Shown: positions 13,571 to 26,300, counted from the stretch's first letter. The stretch: DNA of 64,000 nucleotides from Macrocybe gigantea (GCA_011319805.1 SJRY01000250.1:496001-560000); one strand, 5' to 3'. The notes: generated by a model from the sequence alone, not told the origin. Translations and numbers: made by a program.

Positions 13571-14077
13571 CTCCGGGCACCAAGCTTCACGGCTGACAGG
13601 CCAGGATTTTGTTGGCCGCTAACGTTCTAACTGTTATGTGCACGTGAACTCACCATAAAATTAGCGCCGCCATCCAGCATGATCATGTTGCACGATGTTC
13701 AGAGTGGACATCTTGGGCTTCTATTCATAAATCAGTCGTGAATCGCTCTTGGATTGCATGTGGAATATGTATCATACGATGTCGTTGAGCCACTGCATGG
13801 AAACGTACTGAGCAGGACTTTCCATTCGCGCAACTGATGATCAGGATAACATTAGAAATCCTCAGATTGTCAAGCGATATTCTCAGACACCTAGCTTCTG
13901 AGCTGATGACTTCTTGAGGCTAAAATCACATGCTGTTTCGAAGTCATGTCTCTGGTGTTTCTGAGGTACTGATGTCGTTGTCACAAGTACAGGTGCACAA
14001 TATAACATCTATGAGAAAGGATCTAGGAAAGATTTGTACGAGAAGATGGTGTTGGAAATTTTACCTTGCATGCGGTC
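13571..14077. other. Intergenic region between glucoamylase and TFIIIA
   Basis: About 500 bp upstream of glucoamylase and downstream of TFIIIA. No open frame looks coding. It presumably holds the glucoamylase upstream control region; I recognise no specific activator site. Confidence 0.5.
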
Positions 14078-15891
14078 TCAACCTATTTTTGTTTTCACCC
14101 ATTCTTCCAGACTGCCATCCACGGATTCGATGCCATGCATAGCCTTCAGGTGTCGCCTGAGGTCATATGTTCGACTGAAGACGTATTCACACTTAGGAAC
14201 GGTGTTTACTGATGGTATTGTTGATGAAGGATGAATTAATATGCCCTCTAGATGGGGATAGGGGCAGTATACCGCCGCGGAATTCGCCAATTTTTCAATA
14301 GCGTATTGAGCATATGATAGGCCGGTGATGGTGTCAATAGAAAGAATGCCCAGTTCACGGTCAGGCTGTCTATTCCGTACATCATTAGGACCGGGATGGG
14401 TCTCATATGAGAATTCGGTTGATGATTGTTCTCCAAATGGGCGGGTGTGTGCTTTTGTGAGGTGCCGCTGCAGCAGATGTTTGTACCCGTAAGTCCGGCC
14501 ACAATTGTCATATGGACATCGATGGTCGCGTCGTCCCAAATGGGCGACGTTAACATGTTTTGTCAACGCATTTTTCTAAAAGTGTCCTCAGATTGGGCGA
14601 GATGAAGAGATCATTATGTGCTCACGGATTTAAAGTCTTTGTCGCAGCCGTCAATTTCGCACTTCCAATCCCGACCGATTTCGCCATCTCTTCGCCTTTT
14701 CTTTTTAGGCTGGGAATCAGGATTATCACTGTCCGAGGTGAGAGCAGAGTTGAATTGTTGCTCGATTTCACGCTGTTCATGTATTTTTTGATGGGCACGA
14801 AGGCCTTTCTGAGAAGCAAACGTGCGCCCATTGCAGGAGGGATCGGTACATGTTGGAGGATGTTCGCTTTTGATATGCTGTTGCAGGGCTGTCCAAGTTT
14901 GAAAGACGATCGGGCCAGCATTGGCGGTCGCAAGACAGCTGGGGTGGACACAAGTGTATCGTTGCTCTGAATGCCCTCATAAGTGTGATAGCTGAACAGT
15001 GCAAAGGATGGGTGTGAGCTTACCATCGTGTGTTCTCTTATGAGTACGTAAATGCTGGTTAGTGTCAAATGATTTTCTGCAGTTTGGGTGGTCGCACTGG
15101 TACGGTTTGGTACCTGGAGGCGCGTGCACGGAACACATGTGAGCGCGTAGCTGGTTGTGTTTATTGAATGACGAGTTGCAATCGGGTTCGATGCACTGTC
15201 AAATGGAAAAAGATAAGGACGTGGACTTTGGTGCGACGTAATGACTGACTCTGAACGGCTTTACGCCGTCATGCCATTCAGTGTGTACGCGGAGGTGCTG
15301 TGACGTCCAAAAACGCTTTGTGCAGCCCGGTTGAGGACAAATAAGAGGCTTGGAGGATTCAGGGAGGTGACTACGAGCGTGGGCTTGAAGATGGGTTTCA
15401 CGAAAATATGACTTGTGGCAGATTTGACATTCAAATGGACGCTGCGCAACGCGAATTAGATAGCCAGATTGAACGATAGATATTGCGAGACTCACTTGTC
15501 CCGTATGCGAGCGCTCGTGTTCCGCAAGACGAGAAGGTTTCGAGTACGACTTTTCGCATCCATCATGCAAACATTTGTATCTCTTCGTCGTCGTCGGGAC
15601 TAGCCTTCCGTTCACGATGATTAAGCGACTAGATGAGGTAGTGGTCGGGTGGCCCTCGTATTTGTCTGAGGCTACATAGCTGCTAGTGTCTGATCCTGAG
15701 GCAAGTCTCAACACCAAGTCGTCAGCTGCACGCCTCCCAAGGGTTGTTTGAGATCGAATTGAAGACATTTTTTGAGACTTTGTAGTAAGACATACAGTAA
15801 CTGTAAATACCAGGACATGCAGATTTCTTACGTAATCGTAGTCAGCATCCGCAAGTTCAGTCAGCCTCCTTGGGCCAGGTATCGTCGACAT
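14078..15891 (-). CDS. Transcription factor IIIA, multi-C2H2 zinc finger protein
   Basis: Binds the 5S rRNA gene internal control region and 5S RNA. Exons (minus): 15891-15832, 15777-15496, 15441-15250, 15195-15024, 14966-14626, 14575-14078; total 1545 nt, 514 residues, in frame. I count nine C2H2 fingers from YKCLHDGCEKSYSKPSRL to HRCPYDNCGRTYGYKHLL, with the TFIIIA-style long finger VHPSCLATANAG and a basic KKKRRR linker before finger eight. Then comes a roughly 85-residue spacer and a degenerate tenth finger (PKCEYVFSRTYDLRRHLKAMH) that lacks the second cysteine of a normal C2H2 unit. The spaced order and the isolated last finger match fungal TFIIIA. An out-of-frame ATG at 15907 could give a short upstream ORF. 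Confidence 0.9.
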
Positions 15892-16526
15892 GAAGGCGTT
15901 CAATCATCTCGGTGTGTACCTTCACCTTCATCGCAAATATCTGCATTGATCCAAGCGCTATGCCGATGTCCTTTCGTTTTCGGACTTTTCGCAGAGCGTT
16001 TCTAGGTACTTGCCTGCCGTTTAGACGATTCAAGTGCCTAATCGAGAGATCACAGGCATTCTGGCCTTCGCTTCGGCAGTATCCATCATTCTTTGCCTCT
16101 ATAGGCTTCCCTACTCTCTGCATCGTAATGTCTTTTGGATGATTTCCGCCTTTCAGGGAGCTTCTGTATTCTCCTGTATCTGGGCGTAAGAACCGATTCC
16201 TCTGGTCTATGCTCGAATGCTTTACTCTTAATTTATTTTTCATTAGAGCGATCCGTAAACCTGTATTTAAAAAATCACAATCGGTAGGAGCCGAGATTGT
16301 GCAATTATTCGTGCTCCTACCATTCCTACTCAGTATGTGCTACGTCCCTGTTTCTATCGTCTTATTTAAACGTTCTGCCTAGTCACTCTGCTCATTATTT
16401 TCACTATCCCTATCGAGGATGCGCCATTTCCTATCCTGAAGCCCGTATTCTTGCGAGCATCGCTCTTAGCTAGCAGTATAACATGTAAGTGATCGTCTGC
16501 ATGGCACAACCTCTGGACATGTCTGA
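15892..16526. other. Intergenic region upstream of TFIIIA
   Basis: Roughly 630 bp. Short open frames on both strands overlap and none has family-like composition. It contains the inverted repeat listed separately. Confidence 0.4.
16283..16321. repeat. Perfect 9-bp inverted repeat with 21-bp spacer
   Basis: GGTAGGAGC at 16283-16291 is repeated inverted as GCTCCTACC at 16313-16321. Inside it ACAATC and GATTGT also mirror each other. It could be a transcription factor site or an RNA hairpin; no function can be inferred. Confidence 0.5.
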
Positions 16527-16925
16527 ATGTGTCTTGAAGGCATGGCTTATACAAGCTGTCTGTTTGTTCTTACTGTCCTTACTGCGGCTGCTTATGATGC
16601 AGATGTTTGGGTGCGAGATATTGAATCATCCCCATCTCCCTTTCCCTTGCCGCTTCTCTGGGCTTTTATCGTTTCCTATCTCCGCTGTTGCTCGCGAGAC
16701 GTCGAGGAAGAGGAGCGTCAGGATCCGACGTTTTGTCCGCCTGGTTGTACCTGCAACACAAAGAGGCACCCTGAAGCGTCAGAGACAAGCCACGAGCCTA
16801 GACCTGAAAGTGATACTGCTGCGCTATCTAGGGGGTCAAATCGCTCTTCACTGAATGGAACACTTGTTCGGGTACCGGATGCGATGGAACGGCGCTCATC
16901 TATCATTATTGCCTTTGAAGTTTAG
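16527..16925 (+). CDS. Hypothetical small membrane protein (weak)
   Basis: A 132-codon open frame. From an internal ATG it reads MAYTSCLFVLTVLTAAAYDA and then a second hydrophobic run (LPLLWAFIVSYLRCC). A cysteine-containing acidic segment (CPPGCTCNT) and a polar tail follow. The pattern of a signal or anchor segment plus a cytoplasmic tail is plausible, but there is no recognised family and overlapping frames are also open. It sits about 130 bp upstream of the Ams2/Spt21-like gene. Treat as a candidate only. Confidence 0.3.
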   Translation: MCLEGMAYTSCLFVLTVLTAAAYDADVWVRDIESSPSPFPLPLLWAFIVSYLRCCSRDVEEEERQDPTFCPPGCTCNTKRHPEASETSHEPRPESDTAALSRGSNRSSLNGTLVRVPDAMERRSSIIIAFEV

Positions 16926-17058
16926 TCCATGTTCGTAGCGTAGGCCAACGGACGCGTCCTGTCACGGCGTTACGTCTCGTGTTTGGAATTCGTGATTAGT
17001 AAGCTACCGCCAATGCGCCATTGACACCTAGTCAGGGTTCGCCCCGAACTTGCTGAGG

Positions 17059-20000
17059 ATGGAGTCAAGGAATCTCTTCCTCCGCATTCTCTATACTATA
17101 AACAGCTCTCCCCAGTACATCCTTGCCCGTTCAGTGTCAGCGGTTCGGGTATCACTGCTTGAGCCGGACCTATCTCAACCTGCTATCTGTTATGGCACCG
17201 TTTCACTCAAGACCTGCCTCGGTACCATCTGCCACTCGAGCCCAGAACTCATCCAAGACTTGTCTCGCGATTATACCGTCTATGTTCTCGATCCTCTCGA
17301 ATCGAATTCAGCTCCTGCTCTCGTCAATATATCGAACGCGTCGTCCCATCAGACTGCCACTCCGTTAACAGAACCATCTCGTGGAGTTGCCGTTGGCTTG
17401 GGGCTCATGTCTTGGGCGCTGCAAGCCATAGATGACGAGAGTACACCTGTGACCGGTACGCTTATTAAGCTCAAAACTGGTCAAGAAGCTCTCGAGGTTA
17501 TATTTGCCCTTCGCGAGGTGTGTTATAACTGTGTTCGTTTTTCGCCGACTCGAGACGTCTAGCTAATCGTTATTGTTTCTTCAGACAGCGGCATTAGAGA
17601 GATCATCACTTTCTGAAGCCCTGCGGACGTGGAGTCTGGCAGCTCCTACCCGAATTGCAATCCCCAAGGAATCATCCGCGCGGGATGTCCCTAATCTATC
17701 GGGAATGCAACAACCAGAACTCACACCTTTTGACCGCCCATCAACGGACACTTCTGAAGGTAATTCTGATCCTACTATTGTCTTTATTTTGTTCCTCAAC
17801 CTGGCTCCTTTGAAGCCATGTCTCAACCATCATCTTCCACTGCTACGAGTACGACTCAACTGCTCGAAGGTTCGCGCGCCTCTAAATCCAGAGCGAGAAC
17901 AACAAAGTCAAAAATTGCCAAATCTACACCCTTTCCGACAAGTGAGGCAGACAAATTAATGCTCTCAGAAGAGACCTACATTGGCCCAGTCAAGAAGAAA
18001 GGCCGTCCCCTCAAGAATCCGGACGACGAGAAGAAGGTTTCCCACCCGTCTACTATTCACAGCAATCACTATGCTGGCCCTTTTTCTAGAGTTTCTCACG
18101 TCAGTGCGTCAAGAATGGTACCATCGGACGCTGACCCGGGTTTAGCCCAAGGCGCCGTATTGCCTCCACAGCCAGGCTCTAAGGCCACGTCTCAGTCGGC
18201 CGTCTCGGCAGCCGATGCGTCAAACACCTGGAGGCTACTCAATGTGCTCTCGTACCTGGCCAAATCCAAGGATAACGCCGCATTATTGTCTGCGTTGGGG
18301 ACTATTGATTGTTCGTCTCCGAAGTCCAACGATGTTAATACTACGAATCAAGCCCTAGTGGACGCTCTGAAGGATTTGCTACAAAACCCTGGAAGGCATG
18401 CGCACAGTGGGCTCATGGCATCGTCACCCCAGCCCTTTGAACACCGACACGATCTTCCCATGAGAACGACATTGTGCATCTGGACAAGGAAAACGTCAAT
18501 CCAGCGGCGTTCGCAAAGAAAAATGAAAGAGGCACTCCCGAAAAGCGTGCCTCGAATCCTGATACACCTTCCACGCCAACAAAGCCAACTCCAGTGAAGC
18601 AGCACGAATCTTGGTTGTCTACGAACGCGGAGGACGACACCATCTTGGCCACCGCAAACAGTAACGAAGTCGAGCGGGTCAAACGTAAGCGTACGCTGAG
18701 CGAATTCATGGACGAACGGGAGGCAAAAGGAAAGTCACAAACAAAAGGCAGGACAGGGCAGGGGACCAACTCACAACTCTCTGCAAATCGAAGACTATCA
18801 TATGATGTGAACAACCTTCGACATTATCCAAGATTCTTGAATGAAGGTCAGCCCCGCGAGGCGCCGAATACAAGATCTTATTATAGGACCGGAATGGAAC
18901 CTTGGTCATCACCTCCAAGGACGACAGACGTCGGGACCTCTGGCTCTTTGAAACAACAAACTTTCTACCATAACTCGCAGAACCAGCCCATCGTAATACC
19001 GGATTCACCCCCGGCCAGAGTTGCAGCTTCTTCTCCAATTCGATCCAATACGGCTTTGCAACCAAAAAAGCGTTATGTGGTGCCAGAATGGGCTAGAACC
19101 GAAACGTCTACCCGCCCTCGGTTATCCGCAGAAGCCCAACGAGCACTTGAAGAAGCAGAGCAGAGGAAGAGGAAAGAAAGAGAGACGAGAAAGAAGTCAC
19201 TGCGTCGCAAAGACAAAGAGAAGGATGACGATGGCGGGAAGTGGGAGAAGCACAATTGCACGACTACAACACGCACGGGACCCGATTCTCAACCCAAAAC
19301 GTGCGAAGGTGACGGCCAGGTTAATCACATTCCTCAACCCATTGCTGCAACTGGAGACTGCGATATATTTTCCCATCCGTCGTCTCATAGCTGTCAATCA
19401 TCCACCAGCGACATACCACTACCGTCCACTCCTCGCGCCAGCAGCAATCGCGGACCGTCAAACTCTGACTTTGGTCACTTGTTCACGCCTGTTCCAAAAG
19501 CACCGGAGAGTCATACTGGGAGCGGCAGTCCCTTGTTTACCCCTCGAGGCGAATCAGTCCGGCAATACAAGTCTACCTTCGGCACGGATTCATCACCTTC
19601 ACCCAGCTTTCCGTCTCGTCACCAAAGGGGTCTCGTTAATCAGAACGAGACCAAGGTGAAAGGCATCCCAGAGTTAGATTACGATGCTCTCGAACGAGAG
19701 TTGGACAGCGCCTTCGAGGAACTGGATTCAACACACTCAAATGTTGGGCAGATCCGAGTTACCACCGATCCCCTTCTGTCGAGCTCCCCAAATACCCTGC
19801 GGGTTTCGGACGGCAGTCATGAACATCCTGATGAGCTAGACATTTCACCAGAGCATCAGTCTGATCCTCGATGGGCCGAACTTCCCCCTTCCTCTCCACT
19901 CCCGCCAACTAGTCCGCTTTCCGTGATGCTGACCTCCAGTTTTGACTCTTCACGGTCGGACGATGAAGATATGGATGAAGTTGAATTACCGGTGGCCACC

Positions 20001-20392
20001 TCCGACGCCGAAGACTGTTCTGATATGAATACCTCTACTTCGGAACCATCCCCCATAAACGACGCAGATGGCATTCACGATAATGACGCTCTTGGTGAGT
20101 AGAGTCCATCGGGATATGTTTATGACCGACACTAAAGGCAGAGGTAGACCTCTTCACTCAGTTCACTCATCTGAGCTCTTCACCAGATGTCGCAGTTGAA
20201 TCCGAGAAGAAACTTGGCTGGGACGCTTCGCACAGTGGACTGGCTGATTTCGATTTCACGGAATTTTGGGAATCCTTCAGACCGCTTGTTCAAGGACAGA
20301 CTGGGGAGGTGACGAACACGGAGATGCAGGAAATCGATCATTCGCAACTAGCAGCAGAGGTGCAGGCCCTGTTCAGCGGCTGCCTAATGTAA
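17059..20392 (+). CDS. Ams2/Spt21 N-terminal-domain regulator
   Basis: Exons 17059-17517, 17585-17759, 17816-20094, 20142-20392. The N-terminal 150 residues follow the Ams2/Spt21 domain pattern: LRILYTINSSPQYILARS, VSLKTCLGTICHSSPELI, DYTVYVLDPLESN, and GVAVGLGLMSWALQA. Next comes an AT-hook-like KKKGRPLKNP, a long disordered Ser/Pro region, and DKENVNPAAF plus KRTLSEFMDEREAKGK. A basic coiled-coil stretch follows KKRYVVPEWARTETST, and a conserved-looking C-terminal DFDFTEFWESFRPLV closes the protein. Spt21 and Ams2 activate histone genes, so a histone-expression role is inferred. The exon sum leaves remainder 2, and the frame breaks near 18465 (missing base before ENDIVHLDKEN). Corrected length about 1054 residues. 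Confidence 0.6.
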
Positions 20393-20711
20393 TGGCATTT
20401 TCAACTGCGAGGTTATGTATCAACGCTCGTTGTCAGCGGGGATATTAGCGCATGTCAATATTACCATGTATCTGTTGTAATTCCCAAACATTGTAGCGTC
20501 TTGTAGTCGAAGAGTTTCAACTTGCTCCGGATAAACATTCGTTCCGTGTTTTATCACTATGATTGAGGCAAAGGGGCTGTTTTGATCCACACGATTGGGC
20601 TGTCTTTCGTGAGTTTCTTGGAACGCTACTCTTGACCTCTGCCATCGGCGCTGGCTCGCCTCGACTTTCACTCTCTTCCGTTAGTATTGCTCTGGTGAAG
20701 CAAGTCAAGTA
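20393..20711. other. Intergenic region before the carbonic anhydrase-like gene
   Basis: About 320 bp between the end of the Ams2/Spt21-like gene and the next start codon. No convincing ORF, RNA or repeat. Confidence 0.5.
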
Positions 20712-21919
20712 ATGTCGTTTGGCTGGTCCAACTTGATTGTTGTCCTCCTCTTTCTCGTATCCCGAGTTTTGCCTCATCCAATCGCACCAAGGCCAAAATC
20801 GACACAGCAAGAACCGAACGATCCAGCTGTGGATTTAGATTTGTCCACGTCCCTTTTGCCCGACATCGTGCTGGACGTTCACGACACATACGATGCGACA
20901 CCAGCGCTGGCGGATTTGCAAGCTCTCTATCAGGGAAACCAAAGGTTCCGTCACGAAACATTGGGGCTCGCGAAAACTGTCGATGAGCGTATGTGGCTTC
21001 TGCCATTGTAAACTAGTTTCCCTAATCATTCGATATGCTAGCTCCGAAGTTCATGTTCCTCCATTGCACCGATCATAGGTCGCGATGGTTTTCTTTTGCA
21101 GGGCTTTTCCCATGGGCTCACCATCTGCGTTTAGTGTGCAACCGATTCATATCTTCAACTTGAACATCGGGGCCTCCACCGTGCAAGTGAATTTGGGGAA
21201 TCAATATTCGGGGAGCGACAGTAATGCGTACGTTTTATGTCGATTGCACGAATAGTTTCGACATAAAAAAAGGAGTACAGGAATTCCGCCATTGCCTATG
21301 CCTTGTTAACCTTGGGTGTCAGGCATATCATTGTCTTGGGACATTACGACTGTCCGGCTATCCACGAAGCAGTAATGCGGACGAAGTCAACCTCGCATGT
21401 TATCCGAGACTGGCTAGCCCCCGTTTACCATTTATATCTCCAGTCTAAAAGGATGGAAATAGTGCAGCTACGCAATTCCTTGGACGTAAAGAACGAGGAT
21501 AAATATATGGAAAGTGCGTATTTCAATCGTTTTCCCGACCGGCGTTATTTAACATGCTGGGCAGATGGCCTCCGAGCACTCGTTGAGGAAAACGTCAAGG
21601 CTAATGTGAATCGTCTGAAGACCGAAGGCATCATCTCAGAGGTGAACCACTAGATAATTCAAGTTTCGATCTGAAGCTTGACGCAATAATTCAGATTTTT
21701 GCAGAGGATCAGGACGACAATGATCCTATAGAGGTGTTTGTTCATGGATTCGTCTATGATGGCGACTCCGGGGAGGTCAAGGATCTTGGGGTGTCGTTTG
21801 GGCCACCTGGGAAAGCTGTAGAGATTATCCCATTCCAAGCAGCCCAGGAGGCGAGAATGATGAAGAAATGGGCAAAATTCGATGCAAAGGCGAAGAAGGT
21901 GGCCCTTAAGGCGGTGTAG
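20712..21919 (+). CDS. Secreted beta-carbonic-anhydrase-like protein
   Basis: Exons 20712-20988, 21042-21078, 21135-21227, 21281-21919. The N-terminus is a signal peptide (LIVVLLFLVSRVLPHPIAPR). Beta-CA landmarks: FRHETLGLAKTVDE, zinc cysteine in FLHCTDH, NLGNQYSGSDSNA, LGVRHIIVLGHYDCPAI (zinc His and Cys), then a C-terminal domain ending QEARMMKKWAKFDAKA. Beta-CAs interconvert CO2 and bicarbonate. The catalytic Asp-Arg pair of the CxDSR motif is changed: splicing at 21079-21134 gives CTDHS, so the arginine is absent. This suggests a diverged enzyme or a different role. The frame breaks at 21651 (in-frame TAG) and resumes with one missing base as YDNSSFDLKLDAI. Only about 12 bp separate it from DSC3. 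Confidence 0.75.
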
Positions 21920-21931
21920 CTTATGTAAAAT

Positions 21932-23073
21932 ATGAGCACAATCTCCCCAACTGCTGGCAGAACTCGAGTAATGCTGAGCGAGAAAGCCAAGGGGAAGCAG
22001 CGCGCCGTCGATCCATCCGTAGAGCGCACTGAACCCCGCACAGACGTTCTCATTAGGTTCACAGAAGGCGTTGAAGACCTAAACATCTCGATAGGCGAGA
22101 GGGATGCCGTCAGAGACATCAAGAGACAGGTATGCAATGCACTCATGCGGTTCCTCTTGACTGCATTTTATCTCAATTTAGATCCGCGAAGCGCGTCCAG
22201 GCATAAAGGACCGTCGTCTGCGCCTCATACACTCCGGTAGATTGTTGACGGATGGAACCTTTCTATATTCCTGGTTGTCATCTCTGGCGGAGCGACAGAA
22301 GCGTGCAACCGAGTCTAACCAGGTTTTAGTGGCTCAAAAGCCAGAAAAACCATCCAACATTTGGCTTCATTGCTCAGTTGGCCCAAAGCTTGCTGCAGGA
22401 GAAGATGAGAACGATGAAGGAAGGGTCCAGGTAATGTAGACCATCTTTCAGTCCGCCCTTCTTTGATCCTTAGAAATTCGTATCATAGATGGCGCAACTG
22501 CAGCCTGTCAGAGGCTTCGACAGACTGTCTTCGGTCGGTTTTTCGGAGGCAGACATCGCAAACTTTAGGCGACAGTTCCACAGTCAATCGTCATCCAATT
22601 ATCTTGACATCGATTTCGAGACCGAAGAGGAATGTAAGCCCGTGTCCGGTCAAGCCTTAGAATCTTTAATTTTTTTTTTACTCGCCCATTCTCGACATCC
22701 TGATTTTCGCAGACGACGAACATGCACGCGCCCTGGAGGAACAATGGATTGATTCAATAGACAACGCAGGAACCGCTTCCATGTCGCAGGCTCCATCCTC
22801 CAATTCGACGGTTCTTCAAGGGATTGTTCTAGGTTTCTTCTATCCCTTGATCCCCTTCTTTTTCATGTGGAGTCCGAAACCACCTGTGTTCTGGGAAGAT
22901 GGTGCTGAGGTTGAGCCTTCCAACAGCGTTGTCTTCTCGTATGTCATCCCAAATTTTTCTAATCTCCATGACTGAGTGAGAAATCTAGGCGTCGCATGCA
23001 AATGGGACTTGTCGTTGGTTTCCTGGTCAACATTCTCTTCGGATTATGGCGATACCTCTTAGACTCTGCTTGA
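21932..23073 (+). CDS. DSC3: DSC E3 ubiquitin ligase complex subunit 3
   Basis: The Golgi/ER Dsc complex (Tul1-type) ubiquitinates membrane proteins and cleaves SREBP in fungi. Exons 21932-22129, 22182-22430, 22489-22633, 22713-22938, 22989-23073; total 903 nt, 300 residues, in frame. The N-terminal ubiquitin-like fold has DVLIRFTEGVEDLNI and RLRLIHSGRLLTDG. The conserved GFDRLSSVGFSEADIANFR block and DEHARALEEQWID follow. Two C-terminal transmembrane segments are GIVLGFFYPLIPFFFMW and MGLVVGFLVNILFGLWRYL. This order is characteristic of the DUF2407 Dsc3 family. It starts immediately after the carbonic anhydrase-like gene on the same strand. Confidence 0.9.
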
Positions 23074-23340
23074 ACAGCATTATGACATTATTAGTCACGA
23101 TATCAAATTATACCAGCCGATTGCCCAGAATCAGAATCAGATTGCAAAGAAAAAAAAAATAAAAATGAGTAGACCGATGATACAGAAGATAACTGAGCTA
23201 GCATTAACGACAGGACAAGATGGGTAGTGTGATGGGAATTGCGCAGATGTGGGTGGTATGAAATGCATGGTTCTGTAAAAGGGTAACGAGAGAAAAGTAA
23301 CTGAAAGAGCGTGTTCGGAAGGAATGGAAAAGAAAACCGT

Positions 23341-26300
23341 TCATAGTTTCATGAGGCTCTTCATGGCATTGGCAATGGCGAAGCTCGACTTCGCCATTAT
23401 TTGACGAGATTCCTTTGTGACTTCTGGCAATGCTTGTACCTCGCTGAGCTTATTGGCATGGTCGCTGAGCTCGCGCAGGGTTTCCTTTCCTTGAGCAGCT
23501 GATGCTGGTGGAAGATTATCGTTGCACACAGCTACGATACTCGAAACAATAGTGATGATTTGCGTGAGATTCTCGTTCAATGTAGGTGCAGGAGTTGGAC
23601 TCCGTACGCCAGACAGGACGCTTTGTATAGCGTAGACGATTGACTCAGTTTGAGCCTCTAAATATGGCTATAAAAACTGAATCAGACTGAACCCGAATGT
23701 CAGTGAAGTACAAGGACAAACCTTTAACTCAGCCCAAGCATCTTCTGACATCTCCGCCTGAGCAGAATCATCGCTCATCACTTGTTGATCAAATATTGGT
23801 GGAGGAGAGTTCGTTTGCTCCGAGCTTGAGTTCTCAGACGGCGGCCTCCGCCTATTATCAACATAGGGACGACTCGAAGATAAGGGCGAAGACGTCTCGG
23901 AAAACCGCGTTGTTCGACTAGATGTGGAAGCTGCGCTTCCCTTCCTCTGATGCATGGCCCGGACTTCGTCGACAGATCTGAGAGACGGAGAAAAACCATT
24001 GGTGGCTGAGGAGCCTGACGTAGGAGCGGGGTGTGTACTGGAAAACTGGTCTTGCTCGGCTTTCGTAGCTCTCCGGATGAAGATCATTTTGCCAATCTCA
24101 GTCACAGTCGCTGAAACATGACTGGCTGCAGCGTCCAGCAGACTGACAGGTGACATGCCAGAGCTGGTAGCGTGAGTCTTAGATGCTGCCACCAGATTGC
24201 TCAACGTAGCCTCGGCACGCTCTCGGAGAGATCGAAGGGCATCAATGTCGAGCTCTGCACGTTCGTGCTGCGTCCGTTCATAGATCTGCACATCCTGAAT
24301 GATAGCGGTGACGGCATTGACGACCGACTTCATGGGTGTGAGCACGCGCGTCGGCGCATTAGACCGTCCAGCGGTAAGAAGGCTATCAATAGCAGTCAAG
24401 AAGGAGGTGACATGTATATCAAGAATTCCTCCATCAGCGGACACAGGAGGTTGATCATCAAATTTCGGAGCTTGAAGGAAAAGTTGAGATGTTGCTGAAG
24501 TAGAAATATGTCAAACTATTCTGGTGAAGGAGAACGCTTCCGTTCCGGACTAACCTTTGACGCTACGAAGTTCTGTCTTCGCCTGCTCGTATTTGCGCTT
24601 GTAGTCTTTGAGTTGGGCATCCAAATCGCGTATGACGGTAAGATCAGAATCTTTCGCTGTCATAAGCTCGTCATTGCGACGCGACAGATCCTCAAGCTCT
24701 GTTAAAAGAGTCTCCATATCAGATTTCAATTGTTCTACGAGTTCGGAATTGGCCTGAAAAATGCAAGTCAGCGAAAGCGAGTAAGGAAAACCTGATAGTG
24801 CTGACAGCGTTTCCACGGCTCGTCTGCAGCTCTTCCTCTAGCCTTTCGCAACGATCGCGATATATTCTTGATTCTTCTTCAGCTTGCTGCACCCGGAGCA
24901 TATCCTGTTCTTTATCGTGTCGCCTGAATTCCCGAACGTCTTCGAGTTCCTTTTGCAAAGCATGCATTGCAGAACTTTGTTCTTCGGCTCGCTGGAGGGA
25001 AAAAATGAGAAGATATATTCCTTGTGCAACGAAGCTGTTTTACCTGCCGTAGCGTAACAAGTTCTTCCTCCATCTGCTTCACTGTTGTCTCTCCTTCTTT
25101 CGCTTTCCTCTCTCGCTCACTTGCGTCGCTCAAATCTCGCTGGAGGTTTGTTATTTGAGTCTGCATTGTCGCGATCTTGTATTCGTAATCTCGTCGAATT
25201 TTCTCTTGATCATCCAGTACACTTGTTCTACCGCCGAGTCGGGAGCCCATAGCGTTGCCGCTAGAACGGTCTGAGGCAGCGGAGGATCTCCCGTACTTGT
25301 CATAGTAATCATCTCCGCTCCGAGCTCCAGCACCCGAAGCCGCACCATCTTCTTCTTCTTCCATCCCTTTAAGGCGTGCACTCAAACCGCTGAGCCCCGC
25401 AGGAGGACTTGTGGGGCTCATGGGGCTAGGATAGTCGCTAGCACTGTCAGGTTCTCCGTCAGTAAGTCGACTGCTATCCCCACTCGCTTCCCTGCTTCTC
25501 TCGCGTTCATCAATCGTCGTGCTTGAACTTTCTCGTACGTCACGTCCATATGGAACTTCGATATACTCCTCTTCGATAGTACTCTTGGTCGGAATGATCA
25601 TTCCGCTGGTTGCCGTGGTGCTCTGCGCAGGATTGGCGGTACTGGTACTATCACTGGTTCCACTCATACTCAAAGTCCCACTAGGCCTCTTGCCGAAATC
25701 GCGGTCCTCAGAACGACGCGTCGTATCTTGGGATGGCTTCCGACGAGAAGTGAAGGTGGTGGCATCGTCGCTCATTCTTCCCGCATAAGCGTCTTCAGGT
25801 CGACGATAATTCTCGTCGCTTCGACGACCCGTGGTGAGATCTTCACTCGGCCTACGTCGATCTTCTGAAGGACGCCGACTAGATACACTACCACCATAGC
25901 CACTATCGCTGGGTCTTTCTGCTGACGTCCGTCCAGACGTACGGCCAGCAGTGGCACGCGGCGGCGACGTGTTCGGGAAATCAGGAGCAGGATAATCATC
26001 GTAACTTGATGTCTCGCCGGATGGCTGCAAAATGTCAGAATTGAGGGGGGCTAAAGGCAGGACATTTAAATTGAGGCGCACGTCTTCCTTAAACTCGGGA
26101 TACCGTCTAGCTAGTTCATAATAAACATCGCTTGAAAGGTCTTCGAAGCGTGAGGTAGGAAGAGTCGCAAGCTTTTGGCGGGCCTGATTCCTCTTTGGAT
26201 GAAAATCGGACCGAGAGAGAAGATATGGTACTGATGAAGGTTCTCAAAAAGAGCAGCGTTTGATTGTCAACAGGGACTGACCTCCTTTCTCATTTTTTCT

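Noticed and set aside
14622..15068. 148-codon minus frame in TFIIIA
   Set aside because: Overlaps zinc-finger exons in another phase; the finger frame is clearly the coding one.
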